A DNA stretch of 64,000 bases from Methylocystis sp. ATCC 49242 (GTDB taxonomy: Bacteria; Pseudomonadota; Alphaproteobacteria; Rhizobiales; Beijerinckiaceae). Shown piece after piece: positions 9,600 to 18,961 of this stretch. Location: the NCBI RefSeq assembly GCF_000188155.2, contig NZ_KE124774.1, positions 1,432,356-1,496,355 on the forward strand, written 5' to 3'. Both the position numbers and the translations under genes were made by a program. Each line of letters starts with the position of its first letter. The stretch's first letter is position 1. The notes under the pieces were generated by a model. It searched no databases and was not told where the DNA came from. It worked only from the letters and a program-made list of their open reading frames with translations.

Positions 9600-9615
9600 T
9601 TTTCGAGGCGCCCCG

Positions 9616-11034
9616 TCAGACGCTCTGATCGGCGATCCGGCCGAGGCTTTCCTCGCGTCCAAGAATTTCGAGCACGTCGAAGATTCCCGGCGAGGTCGAG
9701 CGGCCGGTGAGCGCTGCGCGCAGCGGCTGGGCGAGGTCGCCGAGCTTGACCCCGAGTTCGACGGACAGATCGCGCACGACGCCCTCCATCGCCGCAGCCG
9801 TCCAGTCGGGGAGCGCCGCAAGCTTTGGCCCGAGCGCCGCGAGCCGCGCACGCGCGTCGGCGGAGAGAAGCTTCTGCGCCTTTTCGTCGAGCGGCAAGGG
9901 ACGCTGCACGAAAAGGAAGGCGGCGCCGTCGACGAGTTCGTTGAGCGTCTTGGCGCGCGCCTTCAGTCCCGGCAGCGCGGCGCGCAGTTGCGCGCGCTTC
10001 CTGTCGTCGAGCGCCCCCGCGACCGCCTCGCCGCCTTCGAGATAAGGAAGCGTCGCCACCAGCGTCTCGAACAATTCGTCATCGTTCGAGTCGCGCAGAT
10101 AATGCCCGTTCATGTTTTCGAGCTTGGCGTAATCGAAACGCGCGGGCGAGCGATGAACCTGGGAGAGATCGAAAGCCTCGATCATCTCCGGCAGCGAAAA
10201 GAATTCCTTGTCGCCCTGGCTCCAGCCCAGCCGCACGAGATAGTTGCGCAGCGCCGCCGGCAGATAACCCATGGCGCGATAGGCGTCGACGCCGAGCGCG
10301 CCATGGCGCTTGGAGAGCTTGGCGCCGTCCGGCCCGTGAATCAGCGGAATATGCGCGAAGGCCGGCGTCTCCCAACCCATCGCTTCATAGATGTGCTTCT
10401 GGCGCGCGGCGTTGGTGAGATGGTCGTCGCCGCGGATGATCTGCGTCACGCCCATGTCGTGGTCGTCCACGACGACGGCGAGCATATAGGTCGGATTGCC
10501 GTCGGAGCGCAGCAGCACGAAATCGTCGATGTCCTTGTTGGGGAACACGACGCGACCCTGCACGGCGTCCTCGATGACCGTCTCGCCGTCGAGCGGCGAC
10601 TTCAGCCGGATCACCGGCGCGACGCCGGCGGGCGCCTGGGAAGGATCGCGGTCGCGCCAGCGGCCGTCGTAGCGCGGCGGGCGCTTCTCGGCGCGCGCTT
10701 TCTCGCGCATCTCCTCCAACTCCTGCGCGGAGGCGTAGCAGCGATAGGCCTTGCCCCTCGCCAGCAGTTCCTCCGCCACCTCGCGATGCCGCGCGGCGCG
10801 TGAATATTGATAGACGATGTCGCCGTCCCAATCGAGGCCGAGCCACTTCATTCCGTCGATGATGGCGTCGATCGCCGCCTGCGTGGAGCGCTCCCGGTCG
10901 GTGTCCTCGATTCGCAGCATCATGCGCCCGCCATGGCGCCTGGCGTAAAGCCAGTTGAACAGGGCGGTTCTCGCCCCGCCGATATGCAGGAAGCCGGTGG
11001 GGGAAGGAGCGAATCGCGTGACGACTTGAGACAT
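9616..11034 (-). CDS. gltX: Glutamyl-tRNA synthetase
   Basis: Class I aminoacyl-tRNA synthetase that charges tRNA with glutamate. From the ATG at 11034 it has 472 residues; a further in-frame start at 11076 would add a Pro-rich, unrelated leader. Seen: the HIGH-type motif HIGG (17-20) and the KMSKS-type motif KLSKR (239-243). The Rossmann core and the helical anticodon-binding domain (about 325-472) are complete. Many alphaproteobacteria have two gltX copies, one charging tRNA-Gln for amidation. Which type this is cannot be decided from the sequence alone. Confidence 0.95.
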   Translation of the reverse strand: MSQVVTRFAPSPTGFLHIGGARTALFNWLYARRHGGRMMLRIEDTDRERSTQAAIDAIIDGMKWLGLDWDGDIVYQYSRAARHREVAEELLARGKAYRCYASAQELEEMREKARAEKRPPRYDGRWRDRDPSQAPAGVAPVIRLKSPLDGETVIEDAVQGRVVFPNKDIDDFVLLRSDGNPTYMLAVVVDDHDMGVTQIIRGDDHLTNAARQKHIYEAMGWETPAFAHIPLIHGPDGAKLSKRHGALGVDAYRAMGYLPAALRNYLVRLGWSQGDKEFFSLPEMIEAFDLSQVHRSPARFDYAKLENMNGHYLRDSNDDELFETLVATLPYLEGGEAVAGALDDRKRAQLRAALPGLKARAKTLNELVDGAAFLFVQRPLPLDEKAQKLLSADARARLAALGPKLAALPDWTAAAMEGVVRDLSVELGVKLGDLAQPLRAALTGRSTSPGIFDVLEILGREESLGRIADQSV

Positions 11035-11091
11035 GGGGGCCGTGGTTGGAGGGGGTCGAGGCAGCCCCTCTAACACGCGCTTCCGGAATTT

Positions 11092-11295
11092 TCACCCACC
11101 CGACGGCAGGCGCACCCGGCAACCTCTCAAGGCGCAGGCAAGGCACAATCCCGCCGAGCCGGAAATGAACACCGCGACGCCGAGCGCGGCGGTCGCCCAG
11201 CCCAGAGGCGTCTCGCCGAAGTAGAAGACCGCAAGGAGCATGAGCGCGAAAGCGGCGATGAGACGCGGCGCGCGCCGCCATCCGGTTACGTGCAT
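11092..11295 (-). CDS. Small two-helix membrane protein, DUF2892-like
   Basis: A 67-residue protein with two hydrophobic helices (about 12-26 and 32-54). It ends in the CLACALRGC segment, like the YgaP-type membrane domain (DUF2892) in which a conserved Cys-rich end follows the second helix. The start at 11295 has a perfect AGGAGG six bases upstream, so this is a real gene although the open frame runs back into the channel gene. It lies 53 bases after that gene, in the same direction. Function unknown. Confidence 0.75.
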   Translation of the reverse strand: MHVTGWRRAPRLIAAFALMLLAVFYFGETPLGWATAALGVAVFISGSAGLCLACALRGCRVRLPSGG

Positions 11296-11348
11296 GGTTT
11301 CCTCCTGCGTCGAAGGTAGAGACGCGAGAGCGCGGAAAAAAGGCCGCT

Positions 11349-14048
11349 TCACGCGACCTTCTCCTCCCGCGCCTCTTCGGAGGATTTCTCGTTCCCGGTC
11401 TGCGCCTCGGCGGACGCTTCCTTCTTCTCCGTCTCCTGCCCGACGCCCGCCTCTATCGCCAATGCGCTGACGGCGGCGGCGGCCGCGAGCTTGTCGAGTT
11501 CGGGGATCTGCAAAATCGTGGGAGCCGGCGTCGACGCGGAAGCGGCGATGCTGATCCCCGCCGCCTTGAGCCGCTGGTGCAGATCGAAATGCAGGTCGCT
11601 GCGCACGCGCGAGGATTTCTCCACATCCTCGACGTAACACCACAGCTCGAACTTGAAGGTCGAGGCCTCCATGCCGAGGAACATCACCTGCGGCGCGGGG
11701 ATGCGCAGGACGCCCTCCTGCGCCTTCGCGCAGGCGAGCATGATGTCGCGCAGCTGCTCGGGGTCGACGCCCGAATGGGGCGAGATTGCAACCTTGATCC
11801 GCCCGACCTTGTCGCCCCGCAGCCAGTTCTTCACCACGCCGGTGACGAGGTTGGAGTTGGGCACGATCATCGTCGCGCGGTCGAAGGTCTCGATCTCCGT
11901 CGAACGCACATTGATCCGCCTCACATAACCTTGCTCATCGCCGAGCACGACCCAGTCGCCGACGCGAATGGCCCGCTCCCACAGCAGAATCAGGCCGGAG
12001 ACGAAATTGCCGACGATCGACTGAAGGCCGAAACCGATGCCCACGGAAAGCGCGCCCGCGACGATCGCGAGCTTCTCGAAACCGAGGCCAAGATTCGACA
12101 TCGCCAGCCCGGCGGCGAGGATGAAGCCCGTATATCCCAGCGTCGCGCTGATCGAACTGCGCAAGCCGACATCGAGTCGCGTCAGCGGCAGCAGGCGCGT
12201 GTCCAGCCACTGGCGCAGCCCCTGCGTCGCCGCGAGGACGAGCGCGAAGATCAGCGTCGACGTGATCGCGCCATAGGGCGAGACGGTGACGTCGCCGATC
12301 CTGAAGGAGAAGAAGGCCGAACGGACATTGGCGAAAAAGTCGTTCGACTGGTAGCCCAGCGGGGCGATGGCGACGAGCGCCGCGCCCACATAGGCGACGA
12401 TCGTCACGGCGCCGGAGAGCAGGACGCCGATCGGCGCGAGCTGCTCGCGACGCAGGCCGAGACCGCCCATGAGAGCGTGTCCGAGTATGCCGTCAGGCGA
12501 GAAGGCCGCTTCCACGCCGCCGCCCGCCAGCGCAACCACGACGTAAAGAAGGAAGACGACAGCCGCCATCCAGCCCGTCTGGAGAATCACGAAATTGGCG
12601 AAGGTCACGTAACCCGCGCCGCAGGCGCCAATGATCACCAGCAGAACGATCGAGCCGAGAAATCGCGTGACCGCGAGCCAGTCGCGCCCGTGCGCGGTCG
12701 CGAGCGCGCCCTCGTCCGCCACGGCCTCGTGCGACGGCAAGGCGATTAGCGCGCGCGCGAACAGCCCCGCTATGATCATGACGCCGACGCCGCGCGTGAC
12801 GATGACGACGGGCAGACTCGCCTGCACGGTCTCCTCGACCTGCTCCAGAAGTCGCGTGATCGACAAAACGACGGCCGCGGCGGTGAGAAGCCGCACGAAA
12901 AGCCGCGCGAGACGGTCGCCCGGATCGACCACCCGCCATTCGGGATGACCGGGCGCAAAGACCGCGCGCGCGATGCCATAGACAAAGGAGACTCGCGCAA
13001 TCGCCTCGAAAATACGCCGCCAGACCGGTTCGAGCGTCGAATCGAGCAGATCGAAGGCGTCGAGCGCGAGGCCCAGGGCCGCGGCGGCGGCAAGCGGCAC
13101 TGCGGCCGCAACCAGCGCCGTCCAGCCGGCGGAGGCGGCGCGCCGCATTCTTGTCGGCTGGGTTCCGAAATTGTTTCGGGCGAGCACGCGCCGGGCGAGG
13201 ATGAGCGCTGGCGGCAACGCCAGCAAGATCACCAGCACGACCGCAAGAAATTCCGAACGTCGGCCTTCGACCCGGCTCAGGAAATTCTCGCCGCGGTCAC
13301 TCAGGAAACTGGCTCCTGCGCTGATTGCGCTGGGCGCATCGGCCAGCGCCACGCGCCACAGGTCCGGCGAGAACAGGCCGCTTGTGCGCAGAAACAGCGT
13401 CTTGGCGAAGAGCGCGCGCTGGCGCGCGACGATCGTGACCGTGACCTGCTTGACCTCGAGAAGCAACGCCCGGGCGCGCTTGAGCGTGGCTTCGGTGGCG
13501 TCGTGTAGCTTTCGCTGCTCGACCAGCTCCGCGCTGACGCTCTCTTCTGCGGAAGCGGGGGCCGGCTCCGAGACGGGCGGGGGTTGCTGTGTCGCCCTGT
13601 CCGGCTTCCCGGGCGGCGCGGGCGCTGCGGCTTTGGCGTCCGGTTTCGCAGCCGTGGGCTTTACCGGCGGCAGGGGAACGGGTTTCGCGGGCGCGACCGG
13701 CGCCGGCGGCGGCGCGGGGGCGGCCTTTTCGGGCTCGGCCGGCTTCGCCGCTTCGGGCGGCGCGAGTTCTTTCAGGCGCGCGTCAACTGCGGCAAGCCGC
13801 GGCGTCAGCTTGTCGATCGTATCCTCGAGCTCATGCCGCAGCGGGTCCATACGATCACGCAGAAGCCGTAGCGCGCCGTCAGAAAGGCTCTGATCTTCAA
13901 GGCTTTTTTGCGCCTCATCGAGCGTCGCGCGGGTACGGTCGAGCCGCTGATTGATCTGGTCGATCGTCGCCGGCGCTTCATCGCCGCGCGAAAGCGCGGG
14001 CGCAAACGCCACAAGGCACAAGGCGAGAAGAAGCGTGAATTTACGCAA
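11349..14048 (-). CDS. Large MscS-type mechanosensitive channel with periplasmic coiled coil
   Basis: Start chosen at TTG 14048, which begins a classical signal peptide (MRKFTLLLALCLVAFAPALSRG) and has GGAGA about eight bases upstream. The longest open frame (to 14255) would add an implausible leader and overlap epmB. The 899-residue product has a signal peptide, a predicted coiled coil (about 30-95), a Pro/Ala/Lys-rich linker (about 96-165), many membrane helices (about 250-660) and the MscS pore helix plus beta domain (about 640-740, with SVGIGFGLQSIVGNFVSGL). An acidic tail rich in Glu and Lys follows. The layout resembles DUF3772-type MscK-like channels, which release osmolytes on hypo-osmotic shock. 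Confidence 0.88.
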   Translation of the reverse strand: MRKFTLLLALCLVAFAPALSRGDEAPATIDQINQRLDRTRATLDEAQKSLEDQSLSDGALRLLRDRMDPLRHELEDTIDKLTPRLAAVDARLKELAPPEAAKPAEPEKAAPAPPPAPVAPAKPVPLPPVKPTAAKPDAKAAAPAPPGKPDRATQQPPPVSEPAPASAEESVSAELVEQRKLHDATEATLKRARALLLEVKQVTVTIVARQRALFAKTLFLRTSGLFSPDLWRVALADAPSAISAGASFLSDRGENFLSRVEGRRSEFLAVVLVILLALPPALILARRVLARNNFGTQPTRMRRAASAGWTALVAAAVPLAAAAALGLALDAFDLLDSTLEPVWRRIFEAIARVSFVYGIARAVFAPGHPEWRVVDPGDRLARLFVRLLTAAAVVLSITRLLEQVEETVQASLPVVIVTRGVGVMIIAGLFARALIALPSHEAVADEGALATAHGRDWLAVTRFLGSIVLLVIIGACGAGYVTFANFVILQTGWMAAVVFLLYVVVALAGGGVEAAFSPDGILGHALMGGLGLRREQLAPIGVLLSGAVTIVAYVGAALVAIAPLGYQSNDFFANVRSAFFSFRIGDVTVSPYGAITSTLIFALVLAATQGLRQWLDTRLLPLTRLDVGLRSSISATLGYTGFILAAGLAMSNLGLGFEKLAIVAGALSVGIGFGLQSIVGNFVSGLILLWERAIRVGDWVVLGDEQGYVRRINVRSTEIETFDRATMIVPNSNLVTGVVKNWLRGDKVGRIKVAISPHSGVDPEQLRDIMLACAKAQEGVLRIPAPQVMFLGMEASTFKFELWCYVEDVEKSSRVRSDLHFDLHQRLKAAGISIAASASTPAPTILQIPELDKLAAAAAVSALAIEAGVGQETEKKEASAEAQTGNEKSSEEAREEKVA

Positions 14049-14115
14049 GCGGTATCGTCTCCATGGGCGCGAAGCCAAGAGAAAGCGTGCGAATCGCGTC
14101 AATCTTGGGGCGATC

Positions 14116-15207
14116 TTAGGGGTCGTCGCGATAGAGATGCACCCGCCCGGAGCGATCGGCGATCCTCCAGCCGCCCTCCCCATCGGTTTCCGCGTCCGAA
14201 ACCGGCGCCTTTCCGAAGCCGCCGGGGATGTCAAGCACGTAGCGCGGAACCGCAACGCCCGTGACGCGGCGGGTCAGCTCCGAGTGAACCCGCAAGCCGG
14301 CGTCGAGGCTCAGCCGGAAATGGCTCGTGCCCGGCGCGAGGTCGGGATGATGAAGGTAGTATGGCTTGACCCGCAAGGCGACGAGATCGCGCATGAGCCG
14401 TTCGAGCGTGTCAGCGTCGTCGTTGACGCCTTTCAGCAGGACCGTCTGCGAGAGGAGCGTTGCGCCGGCCTCGTGCAGGCGCGCGATCGCCGCTCGGGCC
14501 GCGGGCGTGAGTTCCCGCGAGTGATTGACGTGCAGCGCCACGTAAAGAGCCTTGCCACTCTCTCGCAGCGCGTCCAGCCGCTCCTGCGTCACAAGGTCCG
14601 GCGCGGCGGTCGGCGCGCGGGTATGGACGCGCAGGACGGCGACGTGCGGGATTTTCGCGAGACGGCGCGCAACGGCGGACAGCCGGCGCCCTGACAGCAA
14701 CAACGGGTCGCCGCCGGTGAGGATGACCTCGAAAATCTGCCGGTGTCCGGCGATATAATCCAGCGCCGCGTCCGTCGCCTCGGGCGACAGCACGTCGCCC
14801 TTGCCGCGTCCCACAGTCTCACGACGGAAACAGAATCGGCAATAGACGGGACAGACCGTCAGCAGCTTCAGCAGGACGCGGTCGGGGTAGCGATGAACCA
14901 GCCCGGGGGCCGGGCTATGCGCGTCGTCGCCGATCGGATCGGCAAGCTCCTGCGGCAATGTCACGAGTTCGCGCGCGTCGGGCAGGAATTGCCGCGCGAT
15001 CGGGTCCGCCGGATCGGCGGCGTCGATCAGCGCCGCCATGTCCGGCGTTACGGCGACGCTGTATTGCGACTCGACGCCGCGCAGCGCCTGGGCGCGCCCG
15101 GGGGCGAGCAATGCCGCGGCGGCGAGATCGTCCAGCGACAGCAGAGCTTTTTTCACCCTGGGGCGGTCGGGCTCGGCCAAGTCAGACGCGTCATGTTGAA
15201 AATTCAT
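14116..15207 (-). CDS. epmB: EF-P (R)-beta-lysylation radical-SAM aminomutase
   Basis: A lysine 2,3-aminomutase-like enzyme of 363 residues. The radical-SAM cluster motif CPVYCRFC holds Cys119, Cys123 and Cys126; GGDPL follows at 165-169; the PLP-binding lysine is probably Lys281 (VKPYYLHH). Short length, without the C-terminal extension of clostridial aminomutase, and the presence of epmA and efp within 1.5 kb point to EpmB, which makes (R)-beta-lysine for EF-P. A catabolic lysine 2,3-aminomutase is the less likely alternative. It is transcribed away from a small divergent membrane protein gene and towards the MscS gene. Confidence 0.9.
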   Translation of the reverse strand: MNFQHDASDLAEPDRPRVKKALLSLDDLAAAALLAPGRAQALRGVESQYSVAVTPDMAALIDAADPADPIARQFLPDARELVTLPQELADPIGDDAHSPAPGLVHRYPDRVLLKLLTVCPVYCRFCFRRETVGRGKGDVLSPEATDAALDYIAGHRQIFEVILTGGDPLLLSGRRLSAVARRLAKIPHVAVLRVHTRAPTAAPDLVTQERLDALRESGKALYVALHVNHSRELTPAARAAIARLHEAGATLLSQTVLLKGVNDDADTLERLMRDLVALRVKPYYLHHPDLAPGTSHFRLSLDAGLRVHSELTRRVTGVAVPRYVLDIPGGFGKAPVSDAETDGEGGWRIADRSGRVHLYRDDP

Positions 15208-15247
15208 GAGGCCGCATTACGTCCCTTGCAGCGTCCTCGCAATCCTA

Positions 15248-15280
15248 TTGACAAGGGACGAGAGGTAACTACTCTATAGA
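15248..15280 (+). promoter_or_regulatory. Possible promoter of the small protein gene at 15314
   Basis: A perfect TTGACA at 15248-15253 lies 61 bases before the ATG. TA-rich sequence with the palindrome TCTATAGA (15273-15280) follows, but spacing (19 or more bases) is longer than ideal. The region is AT-rich compared with its surroundings. Confidence 0.35.
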
Positions 15281-15313
15281 AATAATAGACTACTAGGGAC
15301 CGAGGAAATCGCC

Positions 15314-15544
15314 ATGCGCGCAAGATACGCCGAAACGGGCCACTTCCACATTCCTCACCTGCATTTGCCGTTTGCGCCGGTCTTCAACAAGTTCAAGGCG
15401 GCCGAGACGGCGGAACCGGCGCCTGCGCGGTCGGCGGACGCCGCGAAGGCATTCAATCCCGCGACGCTCGTGGAGTTCTTCGGGCTCGGCTGGCTGTGCG
15501 GCTTTGCGGCGGGTGCGGGAGTCGTCGCGATTTTTCTCCGCTGA
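15314..15544 (+). CDS. Small unknown protein with one C-terminal membrane helix
   Basis: A 76-residue protein not recognised. The N-terminus is His-rich (HFHIPHLHLP), the middle is Ala/Pro/Glu-rich and flexible, and residues 56-75 form a hydrophobic helix, so it is probably tail-anchored in the inner membrane. It has a good ribosome site (GAGGAA, eight bases before ATG). It sits between epmB (divergent) and epmA (convergent), but shows no resemblance to EpmC, and a role in EF-P modification is not supported. Confidence 0.6.
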   Translation: MRARYAETGHFHIPHLHLPFAPVFNKFKAAETAEPAPARSADAAKAFNPATLVEFFGLGWLCGFAAGAGVVAIFLR

Positions 15545-15556
15545 AGCGCAGCAAGC

Positions 15557-16600
15557 TCATCCTGCGCTACCGAGCTCTGCGACCGGCGTCCAGAGCACAT
15601 GTTCGATGCGCTCCGCTCCCGTTGCGAGCATGACGAGCCGGTCGAACCCGAGCGCGACGCCGCTGGCCTGCGGCATGAGAGCGAGAGCCTCGAGGAAATC
15701 CTCGTCGATCGGATAGTGCTCGCGATAGATGCGGCTCTTCTCCGCCATCTGTGCCTCGAATCGGCGGCGCTGTTCGACGGGGTCTGTCAGTTCGGCGAAG
15801 CCGTTCGCCACCTCCACCCCGCAGACATAGAGTTCGAAGCGGTCGGCAAAGCGCGGGTCGTCCTCGCTCGGACGCGCCAGCGCAGCTTCACTCAGTGGAT
15901 AATCAGTTAGAATTGTCGGCCGTTCGCTCCCCAATCGGCCCTCGACCTTCTCCGACAGAATCTTGCTGAACAGATCCGACCATGAGTCGTCCTCCGCCAC
16001 GCGAATGCCGTCGCGGGCCGCTGCGCGCGCGAGCCCGTCACGGTCATCGAGCAGCGCTTCGAGATCGATGCTCGCGTGGGCCGCGAAAGCCTCGCAGCAG
16101 GTGACGATCTCGGGCTCCTCGAAGGGATCGCAGACCCGCCCGCGCCACGCCAGATCCGTCGCCCCCGCCGCCCGGGCCGCTGCGGCGAGCAGGCCGGCGC
16201 AATCCTCCATCAGCCGCAACGTGGGTTCGCCGACGCGATACCACTCCAGCATGGTGAATTCCGGGTGATGCAGCGCCGAGCGCTCGCGGTTCCGGAACAC
16301 GCGGGCGAGCGTGAAAATCCGTTCTTCGCCGGCCGCCAGCAGCTTCTTGCAGGCGAATTCCGGCGAGGTGTGGAGAAAAAGTCGGCTCCGGTCGCCGCCC
16401 TGCCCGATCAGTTCGGTCGAAAAGGCGGTCAGATGCGTCTCATTGCCGCCGGAGACCTGCAAGGCCGCGGTTTCGACCTCCGTGAAGCCCTCCGACGCAA
16501 AAAAATGCCTTGTCGCGGCGGTGATCTTGCCGCGCGCCTTGAGAAATGGCTTGCGATCGGCGTAAACATCCCGCGCCCACCAGGGCGAAGCGCGCGTCAT
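15557..16600 (-). CDS. epmA: EF-P--(R)-beta-lysine ligase
   Basis: A class II lysyl-tRNA synthetase-like enzyme (GenX/PoxA/YjeA) of 347 residues that attaches (R)-beta-lysine to EF-P. It consists of the catalytic core only, lacking the anticodon-binding domain of LysRS. Motif 2 is visible in [26 protein letters not shown] sequence (about 100-120), and motif 3 in [12 protein letters not shown] (about 322-333). It faces efp head to head, and the epmA start at 16600 is 127 bases from the efp start, so they probably share a divergent promoter region. Confidence 0.95.
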   Translation of the reverse strand: MTRASPWWARDVYADRKPFLKARGKITAATRHFFASEGFTEVETAALQVSGGNETHLTAFSTELIGQGGDRSRLFLHTSPEFACKKLLAAGEERIFTLARVFRNRERSALHHPEFTMLEWYRVGEPTLRLMEDCAGLLAAAARAAGATDLAWRGRVCDPFEEPEIVTCCEAFAAHASIDLEALLDDRDGLARAAARDGIRVAEDDSWSDLFSKILSEKVEGRLGSERPTILTDYPLSEAALARPSEDDPRFADRFELYVCGVEVANGFAELTDPVEQRRRFEAQMAEKSRIYREHYPIDEDFLEALALMPQASGVALGFDRLVMLATGAERIEHVLWTPVAELGSAG

Positions 16601-16727
16601 GAGGCCTCCCTGCGGGCCGGATTTGCCGGCGCGCGCGAAATATGGTCTTACCCCCGTTCATAGACCAGTCCGGCGCATGCCGGCAATGAACGCGAGCCGG
16701 CGAGCCGGCATTGAAGGAAAGAAACCC

Positions 16728-17297
16728 GTGAAAGTCATCGCCAGCTCGATTCGCAAGGGCAATATTATTGAGCGTGAGGACGGCCAGCTCTATGTCGTGC
16801 TTACGGCCGAAAGCTTTTTCCCCGGCAAGGGCACGCCGACGACGCAGATCGACATGCGCCGTCTCTCGGACGGCGTAAAGGTCTCCGACCGCTACAAGAC
16901 GACCGAGCAGGTCGAGCGCGCCTTCGTCGAGGATCAGGACTTCACCTATCTCTACAGCGACGACGACGGTCACCATTTCATGAACCAGCAGAGCTACGAG
17001 CAGGTCGCCGTGCCGGCCGACGTGATCGGCGATCAGGCGCAGTGGCTACAGGAAAACATGGTCTGCATCCTTTCCATGTTCAACGGCGTCTGCGTCGCGA
17101 TCCAGCTCCCGCCGCGCGTGACGCTCGAGATCGTCGAGACAGAGCCGGCGCTCAAGGGCCAGACGGCCTCCTCCTCCTACAAGCCGGCGAAGCTCTCCAA
17201 CGGCGCCCGCGTGATGGTGCCTCCGCACATCCAGACCGGCACGCGCGTCGTCATCCAGACGGAAGACGGCGCCTATGTCGAGCGCGCGAAGGACTGA
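16728..17297 (+). CDS. efp: Translation elongation factor P
   Basis: EF-P relieves ribosome stalling at polyproline. The start is the GTG at 16728 with AAGGAAAG eight bases upstream, giving 189 residues; the open frame reaches back to 16599 but the extra N-terminus is unrelated. The three beta-barrel domains are complete. The modified lysine is exactly at position 34 in the loop PGKGTP (32-37), as in E. coli, consistent with epmA and epmB in the adjacent genes. A hydroxylase gene (epmC) is not seen. Confidence 0.97.
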   Translation: MKVIASSIRKGNIIEREDGQLYVVLTAESFFPGKGTPTTQIDMRRLSDGVKVSDRYKTTEQVERAFVEDQDFTYLYSDDDGHHFMNQQSYEQVAVPADVIGDQAQWLQENMVCILSMFNGVCVAIQLPPRVTLEIVETEPALKGQTASSSYKPAKLSNGARVMVPPHIQTGTRVVIQTEDGAYVERAKD

Positions 17298-17369
17298 GCG
17301 CAGCTTACCATCCCGCGCGTGCGGCGGACGTCCATGACGTACGTCGCGGCGCGGACGTGCTTTGCCGGA

Positions 17370-17392
17370 ATGGCCGGGCCAGACCCGGCCAT
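17370..17392. repeat. Perfect 9-bp palindromic hairpin, REP-like
   Basis: ATGGCCGGG (17370-17378), five-base loop, CCCGGCCAT (17384-17392). No U tract follows on either strand. It resembles the GC-rich palindromic intergenic repeats common in alphaproteobacteria and lies between the convergent efp and vsr genes, where it may also help stop transcription. Only one copy was noticed in this window. Confidence 0.5.
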
Positions 17393-17400
17393 GAAACAGC

Positions 17401-17814
17401 TTAACGATCTCGTACCTGATTCAGGAATTCCCGCAGCTTTTTCTCCAGCGCGGGCGCGTTCTTCAATTCACATTCCCAGACAATGAGCGTGCGCCAGCCG
17501 AGCGCGGCGAGTTTTTCGCGATGCACCTTGTCTCGCGCCCGATTACGCGCAATTTTCGCGCGCCAGTAGTCGGCGTTGGCCTTGGGCATGCGCGCCCCGC
17601 GCGCGCAATCATGCCCGTGCCAGAAACAGCCATGCACGAAGATCGCCTGCTTGCGGCCGATGTAGGCAATGTCGGGATTGCCGGGAACATCCTTGCGATG
17701 CAGCCGATAGCCAGGCGCAAATTTTCGAAGCAGGGCGCGAACAGCCAGCTCCGGCGAGGTGTCGCGCGACTTCACCGCGCGCATTGTGGCGGAGCGTTGC
17801 GCGGGGTCTTCCAC
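17401..17814 (-). CDS. vsr: Very short patch repair endonuclease
   Basis: Vsr nicks DNA 5' of T:G mismatches that arise by deamination of 5-methylcytosine. The 137 residues include the family start (DPAQRSATMRAVKSRDTSPE), the catalytic Asp region GNPDIAYIGRKQAIFVHGCFWHGHDC-like with the zinc/active-site Cys and His residues, and the C-terminal TLIVWECEL. The start is a GTG at 17814, one base after the stop of the methylase gene, so the two are co-transcribed and probably coupled. No separate restriction endonuclease gene adjoins them. Confidence 0.94.
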   Translation of the reverse strand: MEDPAQRSATMRAVKSRDTSPELAVRALLRKFAPGYRLHRKDVPGNPDIAYIGRKQAIFVHGCFWHGHDCARGARMPKANADYWRAKIARNRARDKVHREKLAALGWRTLIVWECELKNAPALEKKLREFLNQVRDR

Positions 17815-17815
17815 C

Positions 17816-18961
17816 CTACGCAGCGACGCGCATAGGGCGCGGGCCGATCAGCGGTTCGAGGATATGCGCCGCGATATGTCGAACTACGGGCGCGACAACG
17901 CCGTCGCCGGTGAGATGATAAGCCTCATTGTATTTCTCCGGCAGCGTGTATTCGTCAGGCAGGCCCATCAGCCGTGCAGTCTCGCGCGCCGACATGAGCC
18001 GCGAGCGCACCTGGCCCTTGTCGACGACAAGCACGAATTGCCGGCTGGACCCGCCCGCCGGCGTGCGAAGACAGCCCGCAACATCGTCGAAGCGCGCCTC
18101 GGCGCGCTGGATTTTTTCGCCAGCCGTATAGCGCGTGCGGCGATACATCGTCCCAACCATCCTGCGGCCGGCGCGCTTCGCCTCCGCAATCTTTGCAAGA
18201 TTGACGTCGCTCATCATATCTATGAGCGTCTGCGTCTCCGCGGCGCTGTGCCAGGCGACGTCGCGCGGCGCGTCCTCGACGATCTCCGCAAGCGTGACAT
18301 TGCGTAGAGGCGGCGCCGGCAGGCGCCACCACAGCCATTTCGCTTTCAGCGCTTCGGGCAATTGCTCCTGCGCCGTGCGCAGCGCACGGGTATGAAAGGG
18401 AGCGCTCGCGCGCTGTTCCATGAGCGGCGCGGGAATCGGCGCGTCCTCGCGCACCGCGATGATGAACAGACGCGGGCGCGATTGCGGCAGGAAGAGCGCG
18501 GCGTCGATGACCAGCGCGCCGAATCTGTAGCCCCCGTCGCCAAGCGCCCGGCAAATCTCGGTAAAATCCCGCCCGCCATGCGAGGTGAGCGCCCCGCAGA
18601 CATTTTCGAGCACGATCGTTGCGGGTGCCCGCCCCTCCGCGCAAAGCGCCTTCATCAGCGCCCAGAAGGGCCAGAACGTCCCTGACCGCTCGCCCTTCAA
18701 CCCTGCCCCTGCGCCGGCGAGCGACAGGTCCTGGCAGGGGAACGACGCCCAGACGAGATCGGCGCGGCCGGGAAGCTGCGCGGTCGTGATCTCGCGAACG
18801 TCGCCGACATGCATCTCTCCGCCGCCCCAGTTGGCGCGGTAGCTCTCGGCTTTCTTGCGGTCGAAATCATTGGCGAAGAGGCAGGCCCAGCCCGGCCCCA
18901 ACCCCGCGCGCGCCATGCCGCCGCCGGCGAAGAACTCGTAAAAGCTGGGCTTGCAGCGCAT
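17816..18961 (-). CDS. dcm: DNA (cytosine-5-)-methyltransferase
   Basis: A 381-residue C5-cytosine methylase. Seen in order: motif I FFAGGGMARAG (10-20), motif IV with catalytic Cys76 (FPCQD), motif VI ENV (119-121), motif VIII QSRPRLF (160-166), and a C-terminal motif IX/X region ending DGVVAPVVRHIAAHI. The target-recognition region lies between about 190 and 300, and specificity cannot be read from it. Paired with vsr directly downstream, it is Dcm-like in arrangement; a solitary (restriction-less) methylase or a remnant of a restriction-modification system are both possible. Confidence 0.93.
   Translation of the reverse strand: MRCKPSFYEFFAGGGMARAGLGPGWACLFANDFDRKKAESYRANWGGGEMHVGDVREITTAQLPGRADLVWASFPCQDLSLAGAGAGLKGERSGTFWPFWALMKALCAEGRAPATIVLENVCGALTSHGGRDFTEICRALGDGGYRFGALVIDAALFLPQSRPRLFIIAVREDAPIPAPLMEQRASAPFHTRALRTAQEQLPEALKAKWLWWRLPAPPLRNVTLAEIVEDAPRDVAWHSAAETQTLIDMMSDVNLAKIAEAKRAGRRMVGTMYRRTRYTAGEKIQRAEARFDDVAGCLRTPAGGSSRQFVLVVDKGQVRSRLMSARETARLMGLPDEYTLPEKYNEAYHLTGDGVVAPVVRHIAAHILEPLIGPRPMRVAA

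Noticed and set aside
11092-11643. A 183-codon version of the small membrane protein
   Set aside because: The N-terminal part is the channel gene in another frame; the AGGAGG site supports the start at 11295.
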